A DNA stretch of 5,460 bases, from NCBI GenBank assembly GCA_016213455.1, contig JACRAG010000297.1:1-5460 (forward strand). Reading direction: 5' to 3'. Origin of the DNA: Anaerolineae bacterium. GTDB lineage: Bacteria > Chloroflexota > Anaerolineae > Anaerolineales > Anaerolineaceae. This document shows, piece by piece, positions 1-5,364 of this stretch. Under the pieces are notes generated by a model. That model was not told where the DNA came from. It was given only the letters and a program-made list of their open reading frames with translations, and searched no databases. Positions within the stretch are counted from its first letter, which is position 1; each line of letters begins with the position of its first letter. A program made the translations under genes and the position numbers.

Positions 1-56
1 CCCTCACTACCCGCCTGGATGCGCGCACCCGCCCGGCCTTCGCCGGGACGCAGCGC

Positions 57-1298
57 GTGTATGCGCCCGACTACAACGGCCTGGGACTCTCCGCGCTGCC
101 CGCCAGCGTGTGCGCCTGGCTGGGCGTGGATGCCCCCACCCATGCCGCCCCGCCGCTGGAAACGCGCCTGCTGGAAGCGCTGGCTCCTGCCGGCAGCTTT
201 GACAATGTGGCCCTGCTGCTGGTGGACGGTCTGGGGCTGGACCTGTTGAGCGAGGTGATCCAGCGCGGCGCGGGCGGCGATCCCGACTGGCGCGCCTGGG
301 GCAGTTTTCCCGAGCGCAGCCTGCTGGCGGCTCTGACCAGCCTGGCCCCCTCCACCACCGCCACTGCACTCACCACACTGTGGACCGGCGCGCTGCCTGC
401 CGAGCACGGCGTGATCGGCTACGAGGTCTTTCTCAAAGAGTACAGCCTGATCGCCAACATGCTCACCCTCAACCCGGCCAGTTTCACCTCCGGTTACCAG
501 ACCCTGCTGCAGGCCGGTCTGCTCCCCGAGCAGTTCCTGCCGGTGCCCACCCTTGGCCCGCACCTGGCTGCGCAGGGCGTCAGCGCCCACACCTTCATCC
601 ATCACGCCATCGCCAACTCGGGGCTGTCCAGCATGCTGCACCGCGGCTCCGAAACCCGCGTCATCTACACCGCCAGCGACCTGTTTTACAACTTCAACGC
701 CCTGCTGGAGACCCCCGCCGCCGGCAAGCGCTACATCTACCTGTATTGGGGCGGCATTGACGAGCTGATGCACCGCTACGGTCCGCGCGACGAGCGCGTG
801 CTGCGCGAATTGGCGGCATTCAGCTATCACCTGGGGCGCTTCCTGGCCGACCGCGCAGCCGCGCCGGACGGGCGCACGCTCTTCATCATCGCCGCCGACC
901 ACGGGCACATCGCCACCCCGCCCAACCCCGACTACACCCTGCGCAGCCACCCCGAACTGCTGGACTGCCTGGCCATGCTGCCCTCCGGCGAGGCGCGCCT
1001 GCCTTATGTCTTCCTGCGCCCGGGTCGCGAGGAGCGTTTCCTGCAAACAGTCGAACGCACCTGGCCCGGACGCTTTACCCCGCTGCGCACCGAGGCTTTC
1101 CTGTCCGCCGGGCTGCTGGGCAACCGCGGCGAGGCGCGCGAACACCCCGGTCTGCGCAGCCGGCTGGGCGATTGGGTGATGCTGCCGGAACCCGGCGATT
1201 ACTGGTATTTTGGCGCCAAACCCAACCATCTCAATGGGCGCCACGGCGGTCTGAGCCGCACCGAAATGCTGGTGCCGCTGCTGCTCTCGGTGCTTTAA
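57..1298 (+). CDS. Alkaline-phosphatase-superfamily phosphodiesterase / nucleotide pyrophosphatase (start uncertain, possibly 5' partial)
   Basis: This protein of about 413 residues belongs to the type I phosphodiesterase/nucleotide pyrophosphatase branch (PF01663-like) of the alkaline phosphatase superfamily, metal-dependent phosphoesterases that work through a covalent Thr/Ser intermediate. The full two-metal site is visible. D57 lies in LLLVDGLG. T101 is the likely nucleophile (P98-S-T-T101, nine residues before T110-G111, as in NPP enzymes). D235 and H239 lie in GGIDELMH, D281 and H282 in ADHGH, and H396 in GRHGG. The length is normal and no signal peptide is seen. The GTG at 57 gives an MYAPDYNG N-terminus that fits the family, with only a weak GGGA 7-8 bases upstream. 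However, the frame stays open with GC-rich third positions to base 3, so a longer protein beginning outside the window is possible. The gene ends 19 bp from the convergent araC-type gene. The natural substrate is unknown. Confidence 0.88.
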   Translation: MYAPDYNGLGLSALPASVCAWLGVDAPTHAAPPLETRLLEALAPAGSFDNVALLLVDGLGLDLLSEVIQRGAGGDPDWRAWGSFPERSLLAALTSLAPSTTATALTTLWTGALPAEHGVIGYEVFLKEYSLIANMLTLNPASFTSGYQTLLQAGLLPEQFLPVPTLGPHLAAQGVSAHTFIHHAIANSGLSSMLHRGSETRVIYTASDLFYNFNALLETPAAGKRYIYLYWGGIDELMHRYGPRDERVLRELAAFSYHLGRFLADRAAAPDGRTLFIIAADHGHIATPPNPDYTLRSHPELLDCLAMLPSGEARLPYVFLRPGREERFLQTVERTWPGRFTPLRTEAFLSAGLLGNRGEAREHPGLRSRLGDWVMLPEPGDYWYFGAKPNHLNGRHGGLSRTEMLVPLLLSVL

Positions 1299-1317
1299 AC
1301 GCCCGGTTGATGCGCAC

Positions 1318-2160
1318 TCACTGCAGCGACTCGCGGTAAACCCGCGGCGGCATGCCGCAGGTGCGCTTGAACAGCGTGTAAAACTGGCTGACGGAACCAA
1401 ATCCCGAGCGCATGGCGACCTCGAGCATGTTGTATTGCGCGTTGACCAGCAATTGCTGGGCATGCGCGATGCGCAGGTGCGTCAGGTACTCGATCACCGT
1501 CTGCCCGTAGATTTTGCGGAACACGGTCATCGCGTAGTTGGGATGCAGCCCCACCTGCGCTGCCACCTCCTCAACGCGCACTTCGTCCAGGTAATGCCCC
1601 GCCAGGTACCCGGCGATGGCCTCGGCCTGGGCATGCGCGCTGCCTGCCAGCGAGGCGCGGACCGGCGAGCCGGTCTCCATTTGCAGCGCCAGGCGCCGAA
1701 GGCGCGCCTCCACTTCCAGAAACACAATCTCACGCTGATCGGCTCGCGCCGCGTACAGATCGTCCTGCCACAGCCGGAAGACTTCCCGCTCAAAGGGGCG
1801 CGCCGCGCGGTCGAACACCAGCTCGCAGCCGGTCACCGCCCGGCGGAATGCCTCCGGCCAGGGGCGGTGCAGAAACCAGTTGAGCGGCACAGTCAACCAC
1901 GAGACGCTGCAGTCGCCCTCCACCTCCACCAATTGGTGTGGGGCAATCGCCCAGAAGAGCACCAGCGTTCCAGCCGGGATGATGAAGCGCCGCCCGCCAA
2001 AGAAATAGGTGATCGCGCCGCCCTCCACCAGATTCAACTCCAGGTCGTTGTGGCGGTGCGAAAGGGTCATCGTGCTGGGATGACCGGCCCAGGCGCGCAG
2101 CCCGAAGGCCTGTTCGCGCAGCGGTTCGGAAGGGGTAGTACGGGATGCAGGTTTCACCAC
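1318..2160 (-). CDS. AraC-family transcriptional regulator, MelR-like
   Basis: A 280-residue DNA-binding regulator. Residues about 33-95 form an N-terminal cupin sensor domain (SHRHNDLELN at 34-43, then GTLVLFWAIAPHQL at 64-77). Residues about 178-277 form the C-terminal AraC double helix-turn-helix. The first HTH is around 195-219 and contains GLHPNYAMTVFRK; the second is around 244-275 and contains the family signature GFGSVSQFYTLFKRTCGMPP. From memory, both halves resemble E. coli MelR (ITLFWACTPHQL and NANYAM), an activator that responds to melibiose, so a small-molecule, perhaps sugar, effector is plausible but not shown. The start is GTG, followed by a second GTG codon, without a strong Shine-Dalgarno. 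The next in-frame Met (residue 31) would cut just before the cupin, so the long form is preferred. It is divergent from the dioxygenase gene, its likeliest target, and convergent with the phosphodiesterase gene. Confidence 0.93.
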   Translation of the reverse strand: MVKPASRTTPSEPLREQAFGLRAWAGHPSTMTLSHRHNDLELNLVEGGAITYFFGGRRFIIPAGTLVLFWAIAPHQLVEVEGDCSVSWLTVPLNWFLHRPWPEAFRRAVTGCELVFDRAARPFEREVFRLWQDDLYAARADQREIVFLEVEARLRRLALQMETGSPVRASLAGSAHAQAEAIAGYLAGHYLDEVRVEEVAAQVGLHPNYAMTVFRKIYGQTVIEYLTHLRIAHAQQLLVNAQYNMLEVAMRSGFGSVSQFYTLFKRTCGMPPRVYRESLQ

Positions 2161-2263
2161 CTTATGATACCGGAAAAACCGGCGATAATACAGGAAGATT
2201 AACCGTTATTCTTGGATAAAATAGATGCCATACCGCATTATTGGTTTCCAAGGAGGTTCTTCG
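2161..2263. promoter_or_regulatory. Divergent promoter/operator region between the araC-type and dioxygenase genes
   Basis: This AT-richer gap must hold the promoters of both divergent genes. Minus strand: TATTAT (2190 down to 2185) is a possible -10 box for the regulator, placing its RNA start near 2178, on top of a CCGG-AAAAA-CCGG palindrome at 2170-2182 that could be an autoregulatory operator. Plus strand: TAAAAT (2217-2222) is a possible -10 box for the dioxygenase. No good -35 box accompanies either, as expected for an activator-dependent promoter. Two related 12-13-base segments in the same orientation, CCGTTATTCTTGG (2203-2215) and CCGCATTATTGG (2233-2244), lie 30 bp apart and could be AraC-type half-sites. 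These assignments come from inspection by eye only. Confidence 0.45.
2250..2256 (+). promoter_or_regulatory. Strong Shine-Dalgarno that fixes the dioxygenase start
   Basis: AAGGAGG sits 7 bases before the ATG at 2264. This near-perfect site rules out the in-frame ATG at 2225, which would add 13 residues and place the ribosome binding site inside the coding sequence. Confidence 0.9.
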
Positions 2264-3226
2264 ATGGCCACCCGCCTCACCCCTTACCCGTACTCCGTGG
2301 TGACAGACCCCGCATTCCCGCGCACACCCCATCACCTGACCGCGGAGCAGGTGCGCTTTTTTGACGACAACGGTTACCTGATCCTGCGCAACTGGATCCC
2401 CGCCGACCTGATTCGCCGGCTGCAGGAAGCCGGAGCGGGCTGGATCGATCAGGGCATGGCGCTGGATACCAAGGAAAACATCACCTGGGACGAAGACTAT
2501 GCCTTCAAGAAAGCCGGCGACCGCCAGGTGATGTACCGCGTGAACTACCTGCACAACAAGGGCTATTCCGCCTCGCTGGAGCTGCTCGGCTCGCCGCAGG
2601 TGCTGGCAGTCGCCGAAAGCTTGTGTGGGATCGACTTTGTGCCCACCTACGAGTCGATGGTCTTCAAGCAGGAGAACGACGGCGCAGCCATCCGCTGGCA
2701 CCAGGATGCGATCCACCCGCGGCGCTGGCGCATCTTCAACTATGACGTGTACCTGGATGCCTCCCGCAAGGGCGCCGGCGCGCTGTTCGTCATCCCCGGC
2801 ACGCAGCACGAGAAGCAGCCCTTCTGCAACATCGAGGACAATTACGGCTGGGATGTGCCCCAGGCGATTGAGGTGGAGATGGAACCCGGCGACGTCCTGC
2901 TGCACGACGTGATGGTGGCGCACGGCTCGCCCGAAACGCACGGCGCAGCCCTGCGGCGCACGCTCTATTACGAGTTCCGCGCCGCCGAGCAGATCCTGGC
3001 GGAAGGCCCGTGGGACAGCGCCTGGATTGAACGGCGCATGCGCCTGCTGCCCGTGGCGCAGCGCGCCTACGCACGCGCCTTCCCGCAGCAGCCGCCATTC
3101 GAATGGAAGGTTGACCCCGCCCTGCGACCGGCAGACGGCGAGTCAGACGAGGTAGAATTGAAGGTAGCCCACATCTGGCACACGCCGGCAGCCTTTTGCT
3201 CGGCGGGCGATGTGAAGACCAGTTAA
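2264..3226 (+). CDS. Phytanoyl-CoA dioxygenase (PhyH) family protein, Fe(II)/2-oxoglutarate-dependent oxygenase
   Basis: A 320-residue soluble protein of the PhyH family, which hydroxylates a substrate while decarboxylating 2-oxoglutarate with O2 and Fe(II). N-terminal FFDDNGYLILRNWIPADLI (residues 32-50) is the usual PhyH opening. The facial triad is visible: H146 and D148 in RWHQDAIH, and H220 in VMVAHGSPETHG. R231 or R232 in LRRTLYYEF, 11-12 residues after the distal His, is the expected 2-oxoglutarate-binding arginine. The length is normal for the family and all catalytic residues are present, so it should be active. The family covers phytanoyl-CoA, ectoine and many natural-product substrates, so the substrate cannot be named. 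The gene is divergent from the MelR-like regulator, which probably controls it, and is closed by a strong terminator. The start is set by the AAGGAGG at 2250. Confidence 0.92.
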   Translation: MATRLTPYPYSVVTDPAFPRTPHHLTAEQVRFFDDNGYLILRNWIPADLIRRLQEAGAGWIDQGMALDTKENITWDEDYAFKKAGDRQVMYRVNYLHNKGYSASLELLGSPQVLAVAESLCGIDFVPTYESMVFKQENDGAAIRWHQDAIHPRRWRIFNYDVYLDASRKGAGALFVIPGTQHEKQPFCNIEDNYGWDVPQAIEVEMEPGDVLLHDVMVAHGSPETHGAALRRTLYYEFRAAEQILAEGPWDSAWIERRMRLLPVAQRAYARAFPQQPPFEWKVDPALRPADGESDEVELKVAHIWHTPAAFCSAGDVKTS

Positions 3227-3246
3227 CAAATCGATAACCACAAGCC

Positions 3247-3277
3247 GGGAGGTTGGCGCAGCGCAACCTCCCTTTTT
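3247..3277 (+). terminator. Rho-independent terminator after the dioxygenase gene
   Basis: The perfect 9-bp stem GGGAGGTTG (3247-3255) / CAACCTCCC (3264-3272) has an 8-base loop and is followed at once by TTTTT (3273-3277), then CC and four more bases of T-rich sequence. It lies 20 bp past the dioxygenase stop codon. It makes the dioxygenase gene likely monocistronic, so the DUF2000 gene should need its own promoter or read-through. Confidence 0.9.
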
Positions 3278-3316
3278 CCTTTTCAAATCCCGCCAGCATG
3301 TGCGACAGGTGTCCAC

Positions 3317-3321
3317 AGGAG
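3317..3321 (+). promoter_or_regulatory. Shine-Dalgarno that fixes the DUF2000 start
   Basis: AGGAG lies 6 bases before the ATG at 3328. The alternative in-frame start (TTG at 3253) falls inside the terminator stem of the previous gene and would add 25 low-quality residues, so it is rejected. No clear -10/-35 pair is seen between the terminator (ending 3277) and this site. Confidence 0.8.
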
Positions 3322-3327
3322 TCAAGA

Positions 3328-3765
3328 ATGGATGACCGTCATTTGCCCGATGAAAACGCGTACCGCTTTGTGGCCATTTTGAATAAGAAGGTGGACCCCG
3401 GTCGCCTGATGAACGCACTCGGGCACATGACGGCGGGGCTTGCCGGGGCGGTCTGCCAGGACGAAATGCACTTCCTCACCTACCTGGATCAGGATGGCGG
3501 GGTTCACCCGGGCATTTCGCATTTTCCTTTTATCGTGCTGGCAGCGGACAATTCCAACAAAATCCGGACAGCCCGCAGGGAAGCCATTGCGCGCGGCATG
3601 GCTTACACCGATTTCACCAGTACCATGACCATCGGCACCAGCCAGCAGCAGTTGGACGCCACCCAGGCTGCAAAAGAGGAAGCCCTGGAATATTACGGTC
3701 TTTGCCTGTTTGGCAGAACCGACATGCTGCGCGAATTCACGGGGAAATTTTCCATTTTCAAATAG
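3328..3765 (+). CDS. DUF2000 family protein
   Basis: A 145-residue protein that looks like DUF2000 (PF09391). FVAILNKKVDPGRLMNALGHMTAGLAG (residues about 14-40) is the characteristic N-terminal block; it is followed by a variable middle and a C-terminal ending GLCLFGRTDMLREFTGKFSIFK. The family is small and cytosolic with an alpha/beta fold; as I recall it is grouped with the Pth2 peptidyl-tRNA hydrolase superfamily, but no enzymatic function is established. No signal peptide or membrane segment is present. It has its own AGGAG ribosome binding site, follows a terminator, and precedes the UroD-like gene by 67 bp, so those two may be co-transcribed. Its codons use more A/T at third positions than its neighbours, for example in the stretches near 3380 and 3520-3550 and at the 3' end, which may mean different ancestry or weaker codon selection. 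Confidence 0.85.
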   Translation: MDDRHLPDENAYRFVAILNKKVDPGRLMNALGHMTAGLAGAVCQDEMHFLTYLDQDGGVHPGISHFPFIVLAADNSNKIRTARREAIARGMAYTDFTSTMTIGTSQQQLDATQAAKEEALEYYGLCLFGRTDMLREFTGKFSIFK

Positions 3766-3773
3766 TCGATCAC

Positions 3774-3793
3774 AACCGGCCAACCTGCCGGTT
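3774..3793 (+). repeat. Small intergenic hairpin between the DUF2000 and UroD-like genes
   Basis: The perfect 7-bp inverted repeat AACCGGC (3774-3780) / GCCGGTT (3787-3793) has a 6-base loop. No T-tract follows, so it is not a standard intrinsic terminator. It could stabilise an upstream mRNA end or mark a weak attenuator between the two genes. Confidence 0.55.
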
Positions 3794-3832
3794 CACGAAT
3801 CCATCCATTATTGACTCAGGGAGAAGGAAGTT

Positions 3833-4909
3833 ATGTCGATCAATTTACGTTTTGACCAGCGCGATTGGGAGCGGATCGCGCACGATTGGACCGCCTGGTG
3901 GGCCGGCGAACTGGACCGCCCGATGGTGGTGCTGGAAGTGACCGAGCCTGCGCCGGATCACGACTGGTCGCAGTTGACCAAATTCGGGCTGGACACGCCC
4001 ATCGATGACGTGCTGGACAACTGGCAGCGCATCCTCGAGGCCACCCATTTCCTGGGCGACGCCTTCCCCAAGTGGTGGGTCAACTTTGGGCCGGGTACGC
4101 TGGCAGCCTTCGTCGGTTCGCGCGTCTCCTGGACACGGGAAACCGACACCACCTGGTTCTGGCCGCTGGAGGGCGTGGAAACGCTCAACGACATCCGCCC
4201 CGCCTATGACCCCAACAACCCCTGGTGGCTGCGCGTGCGCGCCATGACCGAGCGCGCCGTAGAGCGCTGGGGCAGCCAGGTACTGGTGGGTATGACCGAC
4301 CTGGGTGGCAACCTGGATATTTTGGCGGCGCTGCGCGGCTCTGATCAGCTGCTGCTCGACCTGACCGACGACCCCGAGAATGTCACCCGCCTGGCAAACG
4401 AGATCACCCAACTGTGGCTGCGCTACTACGACGAGCTGGACGCCATCACCAGCCGCGCCGGGCTGGGTTCAGCCTGCTGGGGGCCGGTGTGGTCGCCCAC
4501 CAAAGGTTACATGCTGCAGTGCGACTTCTCTTACATGATCTCGCCGCGCATGTTCAAACGCTTCGTCATGCCCGACCTGACCGCCTGCTGCGCCCACCTC
4601 GACTATGGCTTCTACCACCTGGACGGCAAAGGCGAAATTCCGCACCTGGATCAGTTGATCTCCATCGAACGACTGCGCGGCATCCAGTGGCAGCCGGGCG
4701 ACGGGCAGCCCCTGGCGGACGGCTGGTTGGAGCTGATCGCCAAAATCCGCGACTCAGGCAAACGCTGCCAGATCTACGTGGACCGCAAGGGCGCGCTGAC
4801 CGTGGCGCGCGAGCTGGGCGGCAAGGGCTTCCTGATGCACATCATCAACGACCACATGACCGTCGAAGAAGGCCAGGCATTCCTCGAGGAATTGCACGCC
4901 ATTCGCTAA
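3833..4909 (+). CDS. Uroporphyrinogen decarboxylase (URO-D)-like TIM-barrel protein
   Basis: A 358-residue protein recognised as URO-D-like mainly from its C-terminal half: YHLDGKGEIPHLDQL (261-275), IQWQPGDG (284-291) and KGFLMHIINDHMTVEEGQAF (331-350). The superfamily is a TIM barrel that includes heme-pathway HemE and the MtaA/MtbA methylcorrinoid:coenzyme M methyltransferases. It is unlikely to be HemE, since the N-terminus (DWERIAHDWTAWWAGELDRP) and overall pattern differ. Where MtaA/MtbA carry a zinc-binding HxCG, this protein has H262-L-D264-G, so a thiolate-zinc methyltransferase site seems to be missing or altered. The N-terminal half is very rich in Trp. It is cytosolic, without a signal peptide. 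A purine-rich ribosome binding site (GGGAG at 3819-3823 and AAGGA at 3824-3828) precedes the ATG. Close members are generally annotated as hypothetical; by inference it could take part in a catabolic methyl-transfer or decarboxylation step with the nearby dioxygenase. Confidence 0.82.
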   Translation: MSINLRFDQRDWERIAHDWTAWWAGELDRPMVVLEVTEPAPDHDWSQLTKFGLDTPIDDVLDNWQRILEATHFLGDAFPKWWVNFGPGTLAAFVGSRVSWTRETDTTWFWPLEGVETLNDIRPAYDPNNPWWLRVRAMTERAVERWGSQVLVGMTDLGGNLDILAALRGSDQLLLDLTDDPENVTRLANEITQLWLRYYDELDAITSRAGLGSACWGPVWSPTKGYMLQCDFSYMISPRMFKRFVMPDLTACCAHLDYGFYHLDGKGEIPHLDQLISIERLRGIQWQPGDGQPLADGWLELIAKIRDSGKRCQIYVDRKGALTVARELGGKGFLMHIINDHMTVEEGQAFLEELHAIR

Positions 4910-5003
4910 GTACCCGTTCCATCGGTTTTTGATGGATGCAAACCAATGAGCCTTCATTCCATAAAACCGCCAGCGTCCATCATTTTTTATGATGAACGGG
5001 TAC
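4910..5003. repeat. 94-bp palindromic unit with 10-bp perfect inverted ends
   Basis: It begins at the base after the UroD-like stop codon. The ends GTACCCGTTC (4910-4919) and GAACGGGTAC (4994-5003) are perfect inverted repeats, and the pairing continues past a bulged base through ATC (4921-4923) / GAT (4991-4993). Inside are nested elements: TCCATC/GATGGA (4918-4923/4931-4936), CGGTTTT/AAAACCG (4923-4929/4963-4969) with ATGGA/TCCAT (4932-4936/4958-4962), ATGA/TCAT (4946-4949/4954-4957), and CATCAT-TTTTT-ATGATG (4978-4994). Some of these exclude one another. It could be a structured mRNA 3' end or a tiny non-autonomous repeat element. No target-site duplication and no coding capacity are seen. 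Confidence 0.6.
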
Positions 5004-5027
5004 GAAGGACCGATACAAAATAATTTT

Positions 5028-5061
5028 CCCCAACCCCTGCCCCGCCCCCAGGGGCGGGGCA
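5028..5061. repeat. C-rich hairpin with a minus-strand G-quadruplex motif
   Basis: Four C-runs, CCCC (5028-5031), CCCC (5034-5037), CCCC (5040-5043) and CCCCC (5045-5049), are separated by 2, 2 and 1 bases. Read on the minus strand this is a textbook four-tetrad G-quadruplex motif with very short loops. The 3' half also forms a near-perfect hairpin, TGCCCCGCCCC (5038-5048) / GGGGCGGGGCA (5051-5061), so hairpin and quadruplex would compete. The style resembles dispersed intergenic palindromic (REP-like) repeats, but copy number cannot be judged from one window. Confidence 0.65.
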
Positions 5062-5066
5062 ATTAT

Positions 5067-5114
5067 ATTAAAGCCCTTTGTGAGCGGCTAATGCCGCACA
5101 CAAAGGGCTTTAAT
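5067..5114. terminator. Probable bidirectional terminator hairpin after the UroD-like gene
   Basis: The perfect 16-bp stem ATTAAAGCCCTTTGTG (5067-5082) / CACAAAGGGCTTTAAT (5099-5114) is crowned, after an A-A mismatch, by GCGGC-TAAT-GCCGC (5084-5097). The stem base is A/T-rich on both sides, so either transcript would end its hairpin in a short U-containing run (CTTTAAT on both strands). There is no long T-tract outside the stem. It sits about 160 bp past the UroD-like stop codon, in the space between convergent genes, and probably serves as a terminator or 3'-end stabiliser. Confidence 0.65.
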
Positions 5115-5120
5115 CTGCAT

Positions 5121-5159
5121 CCCTTCCTCCCGCCGGGAGGAAGGGCAAGGGATGGAGGG
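5121..5159. repeat. Pyrimidine/purine hairpin overlapping a plus-strand G-quadruplex motif
   Basis: CCCTTCCTCCC (5121-5131) / GGGAGGAAGGG (5135-5145) is a perfect 11-bp inverted repeat with a 3-base loop. An alternative pairing, CATCCCTT (5118-5125) / AAGGGATG (5147-5154), uses the same left arm. The right side has four GGG runs, at 5135-5137, 5143-5145, 5149-5151 and 5157-5159, with spacers of 5, 3 and 5 bases, matching the standard three-tetrad G-quadruplex pattern on the plus strand. Like the C-rich unit upstream it looks REP-like; no protein is encoded. Confidence 0.6.
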
Positions 5160-5299
5160 TGGTTTCACGCGACAATGCTAATCTTGTTTCGAAAATTCAT
5201 GCGAATTTATGGAGAACGCTCCGTCCCATAGGAAGGGGGATGGGCAAAGTTGTTGATTTTTTGGATAGTTCTAGAAGCACCGCGGCAGGCCGGACACTC
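5160..5299. other. Remaining non-coding stretch between convergent genes
   Basis: No credible gene, RNA gene or promoter is seen here. The only visible structure is a small inverted repeat, AAATTC (5193-5198) / GAATTT (5203-5208), with an ATGC loop. The sequence drops in GC around 5165-5210 and 5249-5275. An open frame crossing 4989-5231 is made of palindrome sequence and is not considered a gene. Confidence 0.6.
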
Positions 5300-5341
5300 G
5301 ATAAACACCCGTGAGAGGCATGTCTCTCACGGGTGTTTATC
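5300..5341 (-). terminator. Long perfect hairpin, likely terminator of the DUF3298 gene
   Basis: GATAAACACCCGTGAGAG (5300-5317) and CTCTCACGGGTGTTTATC (5324-5341) form a perfect 18-bp stem with a 6-base loop (GCATGT). It lies 23 bp past the stop codon of the minus-strand DUF3298 gene. The stem is GC-rich inside and A/T-rich at its base, with a TTTAT run on the 3' arm of either strand, so it could work in both directions. There is no extended T-tract outside the stem. Together with the 5067-5114 hairpin it insulates the convergent genes. Confidence 0.75.
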
Positions 5342-5364
5342 ATTCGTTTATCCGGGCGGCGATG

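Noticed and set aside
1435..2202. Plus-strand open frame of 255 codons opposite the AraC-type gene
   Set aside because: It lies antisense to a gene with clear cupin and HTH motifs, shows no recognisable family, and reads as low-complexity His/Arg/Gln-rich sequence typical of GC-rich shadow frames.
2225..2263. Upstream in-frame ATG as the dioxygenase start
   Set aside because: The near-consensus AAGGAGG at 2250-2256 is ideally spaced for the ATG at 2264, and the 13 extra residues do not match the PhyH N-terminus.
2162..2941. Minus-strand open frame of 259 codons opposite the dioxygenase gene
   Set aside because: The plus strand carries intact PhyH catalytic motifs with a strong ribosome binding site; the antisense product has no recognisable domain.
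3845..4411. Minus-strand open frame of 188 codons within the UroD-like gene
   Set aside because: It is a shadow of the plus-strand gene, with no family motif and no ribosome binding site evident.
3833..4909. Assignment as heme-pathway uroporphyrinogen decarboxylase (hemE)
   Set aside because: Only the fold-level motifs match; the N-terminal region and active-site pattern differ from HemE, and no other heme gene is nearby.
4910..5003. Insertion sequence with target-site duplication
   Set aside because: No flanking direct repeat is visible and there is no transposase; it is kept only as a palindromic unit of unknown origin.
4989..5231. Plus-strand 80-codon open frame in the intergenic region
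   Set aside because: Its sequence is a translation of the C-rich and purine-rich palindromes, has no good ribosome binding site, and gives a Pro/Arg/Gly-rich peptide typical of intergenic repeats.
4910..5341. CRISPR array or tRNA in the repeat-rich intergenic region
   Set aside because: The repeats are inverted and dissimilar to one another, not direct and evenly spaced; no tRNA cloverleaf with a TψC-type GTTCGA arm could be found.
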